Positions 24,784 through 34,473 of a stretch of 64,000 nt of DNA are shown one piece after another (position 1 is the stretch's first letter; every line of letters starts with the position of its first letter). Origin of the DNA: Bacillota bacterium (GTDB lineage: Bacteria; Bacillota; Clostridia; Acetivibrionales; Acetivibrionaceae); assembly GCA_023398495.1 (NCBI GenBank), contig JAEWSG010000131.1, forward strand, positions 4,087-68,086. The letters run 5' to 3'. The position numbers were made by a program, and so were the translations under genes. The notes beneath the pieces are model-generated. The model did not search any database. It saw only the letters and a list, made by a program, of their open reading frames with translations, and was not told the origin of the DNA.

Positions 24784-26385
24784 ATCCTTTTTTGCAATGT
24801 CGAAAAGTTTTAATGAACTATTTTTATCTTCCGCCCATCGGATAGACCATTCGTTTTCGAAGAGAAGCACATATTTTCCGTTTTCGTCTTCTGCTACCAT
24901 TGTTGAACTGGTAAGGGTCAGTTTCCTTGGATCAATTCCAGTCCCGTCAATCCAACGTGCATGTTTAAATGGCAAGTGTTGAATTCTCAAATCAACACCA
25001 TACTCATTTTTAAGTCTGTATTCGAGGACTTCAAACTGAAGTGCTCCAACAGTACCGATAATTAATGCCTCGATGCCTATATCCACTTGCTTGAATATCT
25101 GTATGGCACCTTCCTCGGATAATTGATTGACACCCTTTATAAATTGTTTACGCTTCATGGTGTCTGTTGAGATTACCCGTGCAAAATGTTCAGCAGGGAA
25201 GATTGGAATACCTTCAAATCTAAGGTCACCGTTTGCTTCACAGAGAGTGTCACCAATGTTGAAAATACCCGGATCAAAAACACCTATTATATCACCGGCA
25301 TAAGCCTCTTCAATGATTGTTCGCTCCTGAGCCATAAACTGCTGAGGCTGTGCAAGTTTGATTGCCTTCTTTTGCCTTACATGATTTACTTCCATTCCCC
25401 TTGAGAAACGACCTGAACATATTCTCATGAAGGCTATTCTGTCTCTGTGTGCAGGATTCATGTTTGCCTGTATTTTAAAGACGAAAGCAGTGAATTTATC
25501 CCATTCCGGATCAACTTCTCCAGCTGTAGAATTCTTAACTCCAGGCTTTGGTGCGAGAGCAAGAAACTCTTCAAGGAAAGGTTGAACACCGAAATTTGTC
25601 ATGGCACTTCCAAAGAAAATAGGTGTTAATTCGCCCTTAAGTAGCTTTTTCTTATCAAATTCATCTCCGGCCATATCTAAAAGTTCTATGTCTTCACATA
25701 ATTTATTGTGGTAATGTTCACCCAAAAGATCAGTAAAGATTTTATCATCTACGGTTCCTTTGCTTGATGAAACAGCAGTCTGGCCATGATCTCCACCTGA
25801 GAACAACTCTATCTGTCCAAGCTTTCTGTTATATACACCCTTAAAATCACCATCAGTACCAATTGGCCAGTTTATAGGATAAGAATGAATACCTAGAACA
25901 TTTTCTATTTCTTCCATTAGTTCAAAAGGGTCTTTGGCGGCTCTATCCATTTTGTTGACAAAAGTAAATATAGGAATTCCTCTCATTTTACAAACGTGGA
26001 ATAGCTTTATGGTTTGTGCTTCAACGCCCTTTGCGCCGTCAATCAACATCACTGCACTATCAGCGGCCATGAGTGTTCTGTAAGTGTCTTCACTGAAGTC
26101 CTGGTGGCCAGGAGTATCAAGAATGTTTATGCAAAAGTCATTGTATTCAAACTGCATAACACTTGATGTAACAGATATTCCTCTCTGCTTTTCAATTTCC
26201 ATCCAGTCAGAAACTGCATGTTTGTTGGCTTTTCTTGCTTTAACCGAGCCGGCAAGTCTTATTGCACCTCCATATAACAAAAGCTTTTCTGTTAATGTGG
26301 TTTTTCCAGCATCAGGGTGTGATATTATAGCAAAAGTCCTTCTTCTATCTACTTCTTTAGAAATATTTACATTAATATTTGACAT
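24781..26385 (-). CDS. prfC: Peptide chain release factor 3
   Basis: RF3 is a GTPase that recycles RF1/RF2 from the ribosome after termination. The 534-residue product has the full translational-GTPase set: P-loop SHPDAGKTTL, switch with RGISVTSSVMQF, DTPGHQDFSEDTY and NKMDR, followed by domain II/III RF3 features (HARWIDG near the end). The stop codon TAG lies in the terminal repeat of the adjacent short element, so the extreme C-terminus was probably set by that insertion. The upstream gap to recD2 (305 nt) contains a second kind of element. Confidence 0.97.
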   Translation of the reverse strand: MSNINVNISKEVDRRRTFAIISHPDAGKTTLTEKLLLYGGAIRLAGSVKARKANKHAVSDWMEIEKQRGISVTSSVMQFEYNDFCINILDTPGHQDFSEDTYRTLMAADSAVMLIDGAKGVEAQTIKLFHVCKMRGIPIFTFVNKMDRAAKDPFELMEEIENVLGIHSYPINWPIGTDGDFKGVYNRKLGQIELFSGGDHGQTAVSSSKGTVDDKIFTDLLGEHYHNKLCEDIELLDMAGDEFDKKKLLKGELTPIFFGSAMTNFGVQPFLEEFLALAPKPGVKNSTAGEVDPEWDKFTAFVFKIQANMNPAHRDRIAFMRICSGRFSRGMEVNHVRQKKAIKLAQPQQFMAQERTIIEEAYAGDIIGVFDPGIFNIGDTLCEANGDLRFEGIPIFPAEHFARVISTDTMKRKQFIKGVNQLSEEGAIQIFKQVDIGIEALIIGTVGALQFEVLEYRLKNEYGVDLRIQHLPFKHARWIDGTGIDPRKLTLTSSTMVAEDENGKYVLLFENEWSIRWAEDKNSSLKLFDIAKKD

Positions 26386-26484
26386 TTATTAATACCTCTT
26401 ATAACATCAGTTTTTAGCAAGTTTTATTGTATATTATACCTTATTTGATGTCAATTCATAAAAGTAATATGGGTGCATATTTTA

Positions 26485-26656
26485 ATAGTGCACCATATTA
26501 TGGAAAGAACATTGCGTAGAGGCTATAGAGAATGTAAACGAAGCGAAGGAATAGTCGAATCACTGTTTGAGCGAAGCGAGTTTGATTCGACCCGTAGCGA
26601 GTTTTACATTCTCTCAGCCTCGAAGCTTTAGTCCTTGGAATAATATGGTGCACTAT
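26485..26656. mobile_element. Short inverted-repeat element type 2, copy A (MITE-like)
   Basis: The 17-bp perfect terminal repeats ATAGTGCACCATATTAT (26485-26501) and its complement (26640-26656) bound about 172 bp. Internal complementary segments (GAGGCT.AGAGAATGTAAA with TTTACATTCTCT.AGCCTC, and GTCGAATCA with TGATTCGAC) would fold it into one long branched hairpin. The reverse complement matches 63882-64000 almost exactly. It encodes nothing obvious and fills the recD2-prfC gap. Confidence 0.85.
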
Positions 26657-26690
26657 AATTAAATACACCCGTACCGTTTTATAGTGCCAA

Positions 26691-28892
26691 TTACAACTTG
26701 TAACACTTCCTTAGCTTGTCAGCCAACCCCGAGTTTCTGTTCGTCTCTCTTTCATTACTTATCATTACTTCAAGACAATCATTGTTACCCACCAAAATAA
26801 CAAGTCTTCTCGCCCTTGTAACAGCTGTGTACAGCAAGTTTCTTGTCATAAGTACCTGGGGTCCTGGAAAAACCGGTATTATTACAACAGGAAATTCCGA
26901 TCCCTGACTTTTATGAATAGTCACTGCAAAAGCGGGTTCCAGCTCATCAAGTATGCTGTAATCATAATCTGCGGTCTTGTCATCGTCAAAGGAAACAACT
27001 ATTTTTTGTTCTTCATCGTCTATTTCCCGAATTATTCCAGTATCTCCATTGAATACTCCGGTACCTTCATCCTCCTGCTTTGTCCAGTGCAAGTTATAGT
27101 TATTTTTTATTTGCATCACCCTGTCGCCTTCACGAAATACAAAATCCCGGAATACTTTTTCTTTCTTGTTCTTATCCTTTTGATTCAGTACTGCCTGAAG
27201 CTCAATGTTAAGGTTTGCTACACCAACAACCCCTTTTCTTACAGGCGTTAGAACCTGTATCTCCCTCATAGGTTCAAAACCATAAGTCTCCGGAATTCTC
27301 CTTACGCAAAGATCAACTATAGTTTTCACAATATCTTCTGCTTTGTTTCTTTTCACAAAAAAGAAGTCTTTATCCTTGTAGTTCAAAACCGGCTTTTCAC
27401 CATTATTTATTTTGTGTGCATTAACAATAATAAGGCTCTCTTCCGCCTGCCTGAATATTTCCTTCAATTTTACGGTCTTGATTATTTCGCTTATTATCAT
27501 ATCTTGAAGGACTTTCCCCGGACCAACTGACGGAAGCTGGTCCACATCACCTACTAATATAAGCCTTGTACCCGGTTCTATTGCTTTAAGAAGATGATTC
27601 ATCAAAATTATATCAACCATGGACATCTCATCAATAATAACAACATCTCCATCTATCGGATTTTCCTCATTTTTAGCAAATACAAGCTCGTCTTCCTTTC
27701 CTACATATCCAATTTCCAGAAGCCTGTGAATGGTTTTTGCTTCAAAACCCGTTGCCTCAGTCATTCTCTTTGCAGCTCTTCCGGTAGGTGCTGCCAGTAA
27801 AACATCATAGCCCTCACTTGTCAACAGATTTATAATACTTTTTATAATAGTTGTCTTACCTGTCCCCGGCCCTCCCGTAATAATCAAAACGCCGCTGACC
27901 AGAGCTTCTTTAACAGCATCCTTCTGGTTTTGTGCAAGCACAATTCCTTCTCTATTCTGTACTTCAAGTATCTTTTCTTCAAAATCACTTATATCACCTT
28001 TAAACCTCATGCCGGAAAGCTCAGTAAGTTTTCTGGCAGTACCTGCCTCCGCATTATAAAGAGAGCTCAAATAAACTCTGCCGAAAGCATTATCTCTTTC
28101 TATATATATGGATTTATCCATCTGTAAGCTGATTAAAGCATCACTAATGTTGTCTATTTCAACGTCCAGCAACTGGGAAGTATATTCTTTTAATCTGTCA
28201 TCTTCAACAAATGTATGTCCGTCCATTGCAACGCGGGACAAAACATATTTGACACCACATGAGATTCTGAACTTTGACTTGGGGTCTACTCCCAATCCTT
28301 TGGCAATCATGTCTGAAGTCTTGAAGCTTATGCCGATCTTTTCATCCGAAAGTTTGTAAGGATTATTCCTGATTTCCTCGATTGTGTTTTCGCCGTAAAT
28401 CTGGTATATTTTTGCACAGTACGTCGGGCTTATACCATATTCCTGGAAAAACATAACCACTTCCCGAAGAGCCTTCTGTTCATGAAAAGCTTGTCCTATC
28501 CTCAAAGCCTTTTCATGATTTATACCTTTTATTTCAGACAATTTCTCCGGATGAAGCTCAATTATGTTTATAGTGTCTTCCCCGAATTTCTTAACAATTT
28601 TCTTTGCACTAGCCGGTCCCACCCCTTTTATAAGCCCGGAGGCAAGATACCTTTCCATAGCTTCAACCGTTTTAGGAAGCAGCTTCTCATAGAGTTCAAC
28701 TTTAAGCTGCTCGCCATAATCAGGATGAGTGACCCAATTACCAGATACCTTAAGCATTTCGCCAACGTTTACAAAAGGCATGAACCCGACAGCAGTTATG
28801 ATTTCATTTGCACCCTTAAGTTCTAATACTGTGTAGCCGTTTATTTCATTTGCAAATATTATATCTTCAATAGTACCTTCAAAAGTGATCAC
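26691..28892 (-). CDS. recD2: SF1B DNA helicase RecD2
   Basis: A RecD-like 5'-3' helicase without RecBC, acting in repair. The 733-residue product has the RecD2 N-terminal OB/helix-hairpin-helix part (GLIKGVGPASAKKIVKKFG and further HhH repeats), Walker A GGPGTGKTT (about 345), GRAAKRM, Walker B VVIIDEMSMV, VGDVDQLPSV and the C-terminal motif HKSQGSEFP then TAVTRARR. GTG 28892 is chosen because AAGG lies 8 nt before it; the GTG at 28901 is too close to that site. Confidence 0.95.
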   Translation of the reverse strand: MITFEGTIEDIIFANEINGYTVLELKGANEIITAVGFMPFVNVGEMLKVSGNWVTHPDYGEQLKVELYEKLLPKTVEAMERYLASGLIKGVGPASAKKIVKKFGEDTINIIELHPEKLSEIKGINHEKALRIGQAFHEQKALREVVMFFQEYGISPTYCAKIYQIYGENTIEEIRNNPYKLSDEKIGISFKTSDMIAKGLGVDPKSKFRISCGVKYVLSRVAMDGHTFVEDDRLKEYTSQLLDVEIDNISDALISLQMDKSIYIERDNAFGRVYLSSLYNAEAGTARKLTELSGMRFKGDISDFEEKILEVQNREGIVLAQNQKDAVKEALVSGVLIITGGPGTGKTTIIKSIINLLTSEGYDVLLAAPTGRAAKRMTEATGFEAKTIHRLLEIGYVGKEDELVFAKNEENPIDGDVVIIDEMSMVDIILMNHLLKAIEPGTRLILVGDVDQLPSVGPGKVLQDMIISEIIKTVKLKEIFRQAEESLIIVNAHKINNGEKPVLNYKDKDFFFVKRNKAEDIVKTIVDLCVRRIPETYGFEPMREIQVLTPVRKGVVGVANLNIELQAVLNQKDKNKKEKVFRDFVFREGDRVMQIKNNYNLHWTKQEDEGTGVFNGDTGIIREIDDEEQKIVVSFDDDKTADYDYSILDELEPAFAVTIHKSQGSEFPVVIIPVFPGPQVLMTRNLLYTAVTRARRLVILVGNNDCLEVMISNERETNRNSGLADKLRKCYKL

Positions 28893-28997
28893 AATGCACA
28901 CCTTATTCTCTATAAATTAACGTTTATTCAGCTATAATTAAGTATATATCATATATTGAATTTTTAAAAGGATACGGAATTATATTCTATGTAAGGC

Positions 28998-29396
28998 TTA
29001 TACTTTCCCTCCTGTATGCTCAACTCCGATTTCATGTTCTTCATTATCCTCAAAATATCTAAAGAGTGTTTCCTTCTCCGACTTCTTTAGTACCTCTACA
29101 CACTCAAACTCTCTTTCCAGCCTTCTTAGAATATCCATAGTATCATCCCTTGACCCCATATCCAGAACTGTTAGTCTACCTCCCGGCATAAGTTTTCGTA
29201 TAAAATCCCTTGGAAGAATGTTCCTTAGTACCCCTTCAATAACATCCCCCTGATTTTTTACTACCAAAACCAGTCTTATCATGGAATTTTCGTATTTTAT
29301 TTTGTGTTTTACAGATAGTATCAGCTCATAAACCAAAGTTATAAACCCATATGCTGCAAAAACACATATCACAACCTCAAAAAATATTTTTGGCAT
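28998..29396 (-). CDS. Membrane-anchored GT2-like small protein, 132 aa
   Basis: One N-terminal membrane helix (about 3-27) is followed by a short domain with VVKNQGDVIEGVLRNIL and LTVLDMGSRDDTMDIL, which resembles the nucleotide-binding start of family-2 glycosyltransferases (D-x-GS-D-T). It lacks the rest of a catalytic GT2 domain (no DxD/QxxRW region), so it is unlikely to be an active transferase. ATG 29396 has a weak GGGGG upstream. The function is unknown. Confidence 0.6.
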   Translation of the reverse strand: MPKIFFEVVICVFAAYGFITLVYELILSVKHKIKYENSMIRLVLVVKNQGDVIEGVLRNILPRDFIRKLMPGGRLTVLDMGSRDDTMDILRRLEREFECVEVLKKSEKETLFRYFEDNEEHEIGVEHTGGKV

Positions 29397-29568
29397 ATAA
29401 ACACCCCCAATTCCATTTTATGAAATAATTATTAATACTGTTACTGTTATTACCAAATTAGGGCTTCTCCTTTATATACCAATGCATTTTTTATCCCTTA
29501 ACAAAAAAATAAAGGAGCAACTCAACTGAGCCACTCCCATCTATTTCATGCAATTAGCGAGGATGAAT

Positions 29569-30762
29569 TTAAATTTCCTTTGCTTCCCTTTTCAAATCTT
29601 CTACCTTGTCAGTCTTTTCCCATGGCAGGTCAAGATCTGTTCTTCCAAAGTGTCCGTAAGCTGCTGTTTGTTTGTATATCGGCCTTCTTAAGTTAAGGCT
29701 CTTTATAATCCCTGCAGGTCTTAAGTCAAAATGCCTTTCTACAAGTTTTTCGATTTTCTCTTCGGATATTGTACCTGTACCGAAAGTATCAACTCTAACG
29801 GATACCGGCCTTGCAACACCGATTGCATAAGCAAGCTGTACCTCACACTTTTCCGCAAGTCCTGCTGCAACAATGTTCTTAGCTACATATCTTGCTGCAT
29901 AAGCTGCAGAACGGTCAACCTTTGTGGGATCCTTCCCTGAAAATGCTCCACCACCGTGTCTTGCATACCCGCCATAAGTATCAACAATTATCTTTCTGCC
30001 TGTTAGTCCTGAGTCCCCTTGAGGTCCTCCAACCACAAATCTTCCTGTAGGGTTTATAAAATACTTGGTGTTACTGTCAAGTAAATTTGCAGGAACAACC
30101 GGTTTGATAACATATTCTATTATATCTTTTTCTATAGTTTCATGATCAACTTCAGGTCCATGCTGAGTGGAAATTACTACAGTTTCAACTCTGACAGGTT
30201 TGTCCCCATCGTATTCCACAGTAACCTGAGATTTACCATCAGGTCTTAAGTATCCAAGTGTTCCGTCTTTTCTCACATCAGTCAGCTTCTTAGTGAGTTT
30301 GTGAGCAAGTGAAATCGGCATAGGCATCAGTTCTTCAGTTTCATCACAAGCAAAACCAAACATCATACCCTGATCTCCTGCTCCAATTGCCTCAATCTGG
30401 GCATCTGTCATTTCCCCCTGTTTAGCTTCAAGTGCCTTATCTACACCCATTGCTATATCAGGAGACTGTTCGTCAATTGAAGTCAAAACAGCACAAGTAT
30501 CAGAATCGAACCCGTATTTTGCTCTGTCATATCCGATCTCTCTAATCGTATTTCTTACGATTTTAGGTATATCTATGTAACAATTTGTAGTAATCTCACC
30601 TGCTACGAGAACAAGTCCTGTTGTAACCGATGTTTCACATGCAACCCTTGCCATAGGATCTTCAGAGTATATAGCATCAAGAACAGCATCAGAAATCTGA
30701 TCACAAATTTTATCTGGATGCCCTTCGGTAACTGATTCTGAAGTAAATAATTTTTTTGCCAT
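29569..30762 (-). CDS. metK: S-adenosylmethionine synthetase
   Basis: MetK makes S-adenosylmethionine from methionine and ATP in the cytoplasm. The 397-residue length is normal. Signatures present: TSESVTEGHPDKICDQISDA, GAGDQGMMFG and GGGAFSGKD. ATG 30762 follows AAGGAGG. The gene lies behind a SAM-I riboswitch, giving feedback by its own product. Confidence 0.98.
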   Translation of the reverse strand: MAKKLFTSESVTEGHPDKICDQISDAVLDAIYSEDPMARVACETSVTTGLVLVAGEITTNCYIDIPKIVRNTIREIGYDRAKYGFDSDTCAVLTSIDEQSPDIAMGVDKALEAKQGEMTDAQIEAIGAGDQGMMFGFACDETEELMPMPISLAHKLTKKLTDVRKDGTLGYLRPDGKSQVTVEYDGDKPVRVETVVISTQHGPEVDHETIEKDIIEYVIKPVVPANLLDSNTKYFINPTGRFVVGGPQGDSGLTGRKIIVDTYGGYARHGGGAFSGKDPTKVDRSAAYAARYVAKNIVAAGLAEKCEVQLAYAIGVARPVSVRVDTFGTGTISEEKIEKLVERHFDLRPAGIIKSLNLRRPIYKQTAAYGHFGRTDLDLPWEKTDKVEDLKREAKEI

Positions 30763-30840
30763 TATAAAACTCCTCCTTAAAATAATTTAATGTAAAATTA
30801 TGAGTTTTTATTCTACAGAAAGTGCACTTTTCTATAAAAA

Positions 30841-30981
30841 TAAAAAACCTCGTTCAATAAGAAGAGGATATTATTTCTCTCCTTATCTGTCAGGACTTAC
30901 ATCCTGTAGGAATTGGCACCGTTACATTAAAGTCGGTTGCCGGGTTTCATAGGGCCCTTCCCTCCACCTCTCTTGATAAGG
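30841..30981 (-). promoter_or_regulatory. SAM-I (S-box) riboswitch with terminator, metK leader
   Basis: On the minus strand, P1 CCTTATC (30981-30975) pairs with GATAAGG (30887-30881). Between them are the classic S-box segments AGAGAGGTGGAGGGA, GGCCCTATGAAACCCGGCAA and a P4 arm. A terminator hairpin (CCTCTTC...GAACGAGG, 30867-30848) with a T6 run follows. SAM binding should favour termination and lower metK expression, as known for this class. Confidence 0.95.
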
Positions 30982-31008
30982 CAATCACTGTATTATTTTG
31001 TCATATAT

Positions 31009-31037
31009 AATTTAACATATTTAAACAATTTCGTCAA
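31009..31037 (-). promoter_or_regulatory. Sigma-A-type promoter of metK
   Basis: TTGACG (31037-31032) and TAAATT (31014-31009) on the minus strand are separated by 17 nt. The predicted start would lie just upstream of the S-box aptamer. Confidence 0.7.
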
Positions 31038-31059
31038 CATTATATGAAAATATTTCAAA

Positions 31060-31248
31060 TTACTTTATTATTCTCAACCCTTCCGATATTTCTTCTAAAG
31101 GCTCCGGTTTAAATCCATTTGTAACTGCAAAAAAACGTCCTTCAATCTCTTTTATTACAACCGTGCTGAAATTTACAGTATCTTCGCACAACATGCCTGT
31201 GTATATCTCTTTGTCATTTACATCCTTAAATCCTGAATACTTCCCCAT
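31060..31248 (-). CDS. Small hypothetical protein, 62 aa
   Basis: The product starts MGKYSGFKDVNDKEIYTGM and ends in an acidic tail. The GFKDVNDKEIYTG segment resembles the start of YopX-type or similar small beta-rich domains, but this is weak. AAGGAGAGTATTAG lies before the ATG at a slightly long spacing. The function is unknown. Confidence 0.5.
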   Translation of the reverse strand: MGKYSGFKDVNDKEIYTGMLCEDTVNFSTVVIKEIEGRFFAVTNGFKPEPLEEISEGLRIIK

Positions 31249-31312
31249 CAGATCTAATACTCTCCTTTTTTAAACCCAATTAATTATTTTTATACAATCC
31301 ATTCTCTATTTT

Positions 31313-31445
31313 TTATTCCCTGTTCAGTTTTCTATAAACCTTATCTCTGAATTTGTCGGATTCGACAATATACCTTTCATGCTCACCCTCACCAATTTTT
31401 TCTGAAGAATCAAAAGCTTCCACTTTAAACTCATATAAATATTAA
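31313..31445 (-). pseudogene. Thioesterase (FlK-like) 3' fragment
   Basis: On the minus strand a frame without a start codon encodes YEFKVEAFDSSEKIGEGEHE then RYIVESDKFRDKVYRKLN and a stop at 31315-31313. This pattern (F.VEAFD...IGEG.HER.I) matches the end of hotdog-fold thioesterases of the fluoroacetyl-CoA thioesterase group. About two thirds of the gene is missing; an in-frame stop lies just upstream. The rest of 31249-31903 holds the type-1 element and a terminator. Confidence 0.6.
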
Positions 31446-31556
31446 TTCCCAGGCATAATGAAAAAACAACTTATCGTTCTCATTATATGAAAGACCATCT
31501 AATCAAATTTTTTCGTTATCCGAAATAGAAACTGAATTTTTAGTCGAGCCTTAACC

Positions 31557-31671
31557 TAGTGCTTTTGAAGATAATTCATTTCTAGAAATGAATTATGCAA
31601 AATGCACATCCTATGTTTTTTGCTGATTAACAAAATTAAATTCTAGAATTTTATTTTGTTAATCAGCACTA
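31557..31671. mobile_element. Short inverted-repeat element type 1, copy B (MITE-like)
   Basis: 115 bp from TAGTGCT to AGCACTA, in the opposite orientation to the copy at 24670-24783, with only a handful of differences. Many changes fall in or near the first hairpin and keep it paired. It sits between the ftsH 3' end and the thioesterase fragment. Confidence 0.85.
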
Positions 31672-31845
31672 GCTATTATATCAAAAAAGCACCGTACAAT
31701 AAATAGATTTTTTGCATATTTTTTGACCAATATTACTTTTTACTTCTTTCTATAGAGAAAAACTCTAAAACTAAAATTAAAGGATATTTTCCATCTAAAT
31801 TAGAAAACGTTTGGGTGCTATTTTATATAGTACGACTGATTAGCG

Positions 31846-31878
31846 AAAAAAGAGATAGTATAATTATACTACCTCTTA
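31846..31878 (-). terminator. Terminator after ftsH
   Basis: A 13-bp stem around AGTATAATTATACT, with one G-U pair, is followed on the minus strand by CTCTTTTTTCGC. Confidence 0.85.
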
Positions 31879-31903
31879 ATAGTATTATCATTTTTCACTT
31901 AAA

Positions 31904-33712
31904 TTATGCACCTGCAAAAAGTTCTTCAAACTCTTGAGCTTCAATTTTTTCCTTTTCAATCAGAGCATTTGCGATTGCATGGAGCTTACTGATATTCTCA
32001 TTTAATATTTTCAGCGTTTTTTCATAGCAGCTGTCAATTATACTCTTAACTTCCCTATCAATTTCAGCAGCCACTTCCTCACTGTAATTTCTAGCTTGAG
32101 CAAAATCCCTGCCTATAAACACTTCTTCACTCTCATTACCGAATATAAGGTTACTGAGCTTTTCACTCATACCGTATCTTGTTATCATGCTTCTTGCCAC
32201 ACCGTTTGCAGTTTTAAGATCTCCATATGCACCGGTACTTATTTCACCTAAAACAATTTCTTCTGCTGCCCTTCCGCCTAATGAAATTACAATTCTTTCA
32301 AGCAAGTTAGACTTTGTACTGTAAGATTTATCCTCATCAGGTTTATGTGCAGTATATCCACCTGCCATTCCAGCAGGTATAATAGATATCCTGTCTACCT
32401 TGTCTGTAGTTGATACCACTCTTATAGCCACAGCATGACCAGCTTCGTGGTAAGCAGTAAGCTTTTTCTCTGCTTCGCTCATAACTCTGCTTTTCTTTTC
32501 AGGCCCTACTACTACTTTAAACACAGCTTCTTTTATTTCAGGCATAGTTATACTGGTTTTGTTATTTCTAGCCGCAAGTAAAGCAGCTTCATTCAATAGG
32601 TTTTCAAGATCGGCTCCAGTAAACCCTGGTGTACTTTTAGCCAGATCATCAAGTTTTACATCTTCAGCTAAAGGCTTACCCCTTGCATGTACCTTCAGTA
32701 TCTCTTCTCTACCCTTAATGTCAGGTAATCCGACAACAACTCTTCTGTCAAACCTACCAGGTCTCAAAAGAGCCGGATCAAGTATATCAGGCCTGTTCGT
32801 TGCAGCAAGGATAATTACACCCTCATTAACGCCAAACCCATCCATTTCTACAAGAAGTTGGTTTAAAGTCTGCTCCCGTTCATCGTGACCGCCTCCAAGC
32901 CCTGCTCCTCTGTGTCTTCCGACGGCATCAATTTCATCTATAAATACAATACACGGCGAATTCTTTTTTGCCTGATCAAAAAGGTCTCTTACTCTTGAAG
33001 CACCAACTCCAACAAACATTTCAACAAAGTCAGATCCACTTATTGTGAAGAAAGGTACTCCAGCTTCTCCAGAAACCGCCTTTGCAAGTAAAGTTTTACC
33101 TGTACCCGGAGGTCCGACCAACAAAACACCTTTTGGAATCCTCGCTCCCAATTCAACAAACTTTTTGGGCTGCTTAAGAAATTCAACAATTTCCTTGAGC
33201 TCTTCCTTTTCTTCGTCCGCCCCAGCCACATCATTAAAGGTAATTTTCTTTTTGTCATCAATGGTCATCTTTGCTCTGCTTTTACCAAAGGACATTACCC
33301 TGCTTCCGCCTCCACCCTGTGACTGCTGGAGGAAGAACACCCAAAACAATACAAATATAACTATCAAACCTAAAGTCGGTATTATTGCTACCCACCACGG
33401 AGCAGTTGGAGGAATAACATTCTTAAAAACAAGTTCCTTTGAATACATCGGCTCAGTAAGCTGATCCATAAAATGCGTCACATCAGGTATATATATAATA
33501 TATTGAGCCTGATCGTTTTGAGCTGTCTTAAGTATTACACTGGCTGTATTTCCTTCAAGTTTTATTTCCTTTACATTTCCCTCCTGAACCTGATTCAAAA
33601 GGAAAGAATAATTTTCTACCTTTGGTCCCCCGTTATTTGTAGCAACAGCAACAAATATCAGAATTATTACAAACAGTACTATATATATGCTTATATTTTT
33701 GAAGTACTTCAA
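31904..33712 (-). CDS. ftsH: ATP-dependent zinc metalloprotease FtsH
   Basis: A membrane-bound AAA+ protease for quality control. The 602-residue protein has an N-terminal membrane helix (ISIYIVLFVIILIFVAVA), an extracytoplasmic domain, a second helix (about 108-128), Walker A GPPGTGKT, Walker B IVFIDEIDAVG, the second-region-of-homology TNRPDILDPALLRPGRFDRR, the zinc site HEAGH and the third ligand region later. ATG 33712 follows GGAGGGAG. Next in the tilS-hpt-ftsH order common in Firmicutes. Confidence 0.98.
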   Translation of the reverse strand: MKYFKNISIYIVLFVIILIFVAVATNNGGPKVENYSFLLNQVQEGNVKEIKLEGNTASVILKTAQNDQAQYIIYIPDVTHFMDQLTEPMYSKELVFKNVIPPTAPWWVAIIPTLGLIVIFVLFWVFFLQQSQGGGGSRVMSFGKSRAKMTIDDKKKITFNDVAGADEEKEELKEIVEFLKQPKKFVELGARIPKGVLLVGPPGTGKTLLAKAVSGEAGVPFFTISGSDFVEMFVGVGASRVRDLFDQAKKNSPCIVFIDEIDAVGRHRGAGLGGGHDEREQTLNQLLVEMDGFGVNEGVIILAATNRPDILDPALLRPGRFDRRVVVGLPDIKGREEILKVHARGKPLAEDVKLDDLAKSTPGFTGADLENLLNEAALLAARNNKTSITMPEIKEAVFKVVVGPEKKSRVMSEAEKKLTAYHEAGHAVAIRVVSTTDKVDRISIIPAGMAGGYTAHKPDEDKSYSTKSNLLERIVISLGGRAAEEIVLGEISTGAYGDLKTANGVARSMITRYGMSEKLSNLIFGNESEEVFIGRDFAQARNYSEEVAAEIDREVKSIIDSCYEKTLKILNENISKLHAIANALIEKEKIEAQEFEELFAGA

Positions 33713-33854
33713 ATAGCTCCCTCCTTAATTCGAAAAACTGGACAACTAATATCTATAAGTAACAGTATATCTGTCATTATATATATTTACATTATATTAA
33801 CATAACAAAAGTTAAAACACAATAAACCTTTAAAATTATAAAAAATTTTAAATA

Positions 33855-34403
33855 TCAACAGCCTTCCGAGTTGTACACATTTGCTTTTAATACACATACA
33901 TCCGGAAGATTACGATATTTACCTGAATAGTCAAGACCATATCCAACAACAAACTTATCCGGAATGGTTATGCCATTATATGCTATGGGTACTTCCACCT
34001 TTCGTCTTGAAGGCTTATCTAAAGCAGTGCACACCTTTACATCGACGGGACCTCTGTCTTCAAATAAATCTTTCAAATATCTCAAAGTAAGGCCTGTGTC
34101 CACAAGATCCTCAACAATAAGTACATGCTTATGACTAATGTCAATATCAATATCCTTAATTATTCTTACAACACCCGAAGACTTTGTTGAACTTCCATAA
34201 CTCGATACAGATATAAAATCCATTTCTATAGGAATAGTTATATGCCTTATGAGATCCGCAAAAAACACAACTCCTCCCTTTAATACTCCAATTAATACCA
34301 GTTCCTTTCCCTCGTAATCACCAGATATCCTTTTTCCAAGTTCTTCAGCCTTTTCATACAACGATTCCCTGGTGACCAAAATCTCTTGAATATCCCCAAA
34401 CAT
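33855..34403 (-). CDS. hpt: Hypoxanthine phosphoribosyltransferase
   Basis: Salvages hypoxanthine/guanine with PRPP. The 182-residue product shows GVLKGGVVFFADL, the PRPP motif VLIVEDLVDTGLTL and FVVGYGLDY, as in bacterial Hpt. ATG 34403 follows GGGAGG. It lies 70 nt after tilS in the conserved tilS-hpt-ftsH cluster. Confidence 0.96.
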   Translation of the reverse strand: MFGDIQEILVTRESLYEKAEELGKRISGDYEGKELVLIGVLKGGVVFFADLIRHITIPIEMDFISVSSYGSSTKSSGVVRIIKDIDIDISHKHVLIVEDLVDTGLTLRYLKDLFEDRGPVDVKVCTALDKPSRRKVEVPIAYNGITIPDKFVVGYGLDYSGKYRNLPDVCVLKANVYNSEGC

Positions 34404-34473
34404 AAGGTTCCTCCCATTTGTGTTATAAAATTCTTATCTAAAAGTTTGTTTTTTAACATCCTAGGTTTTTTCG

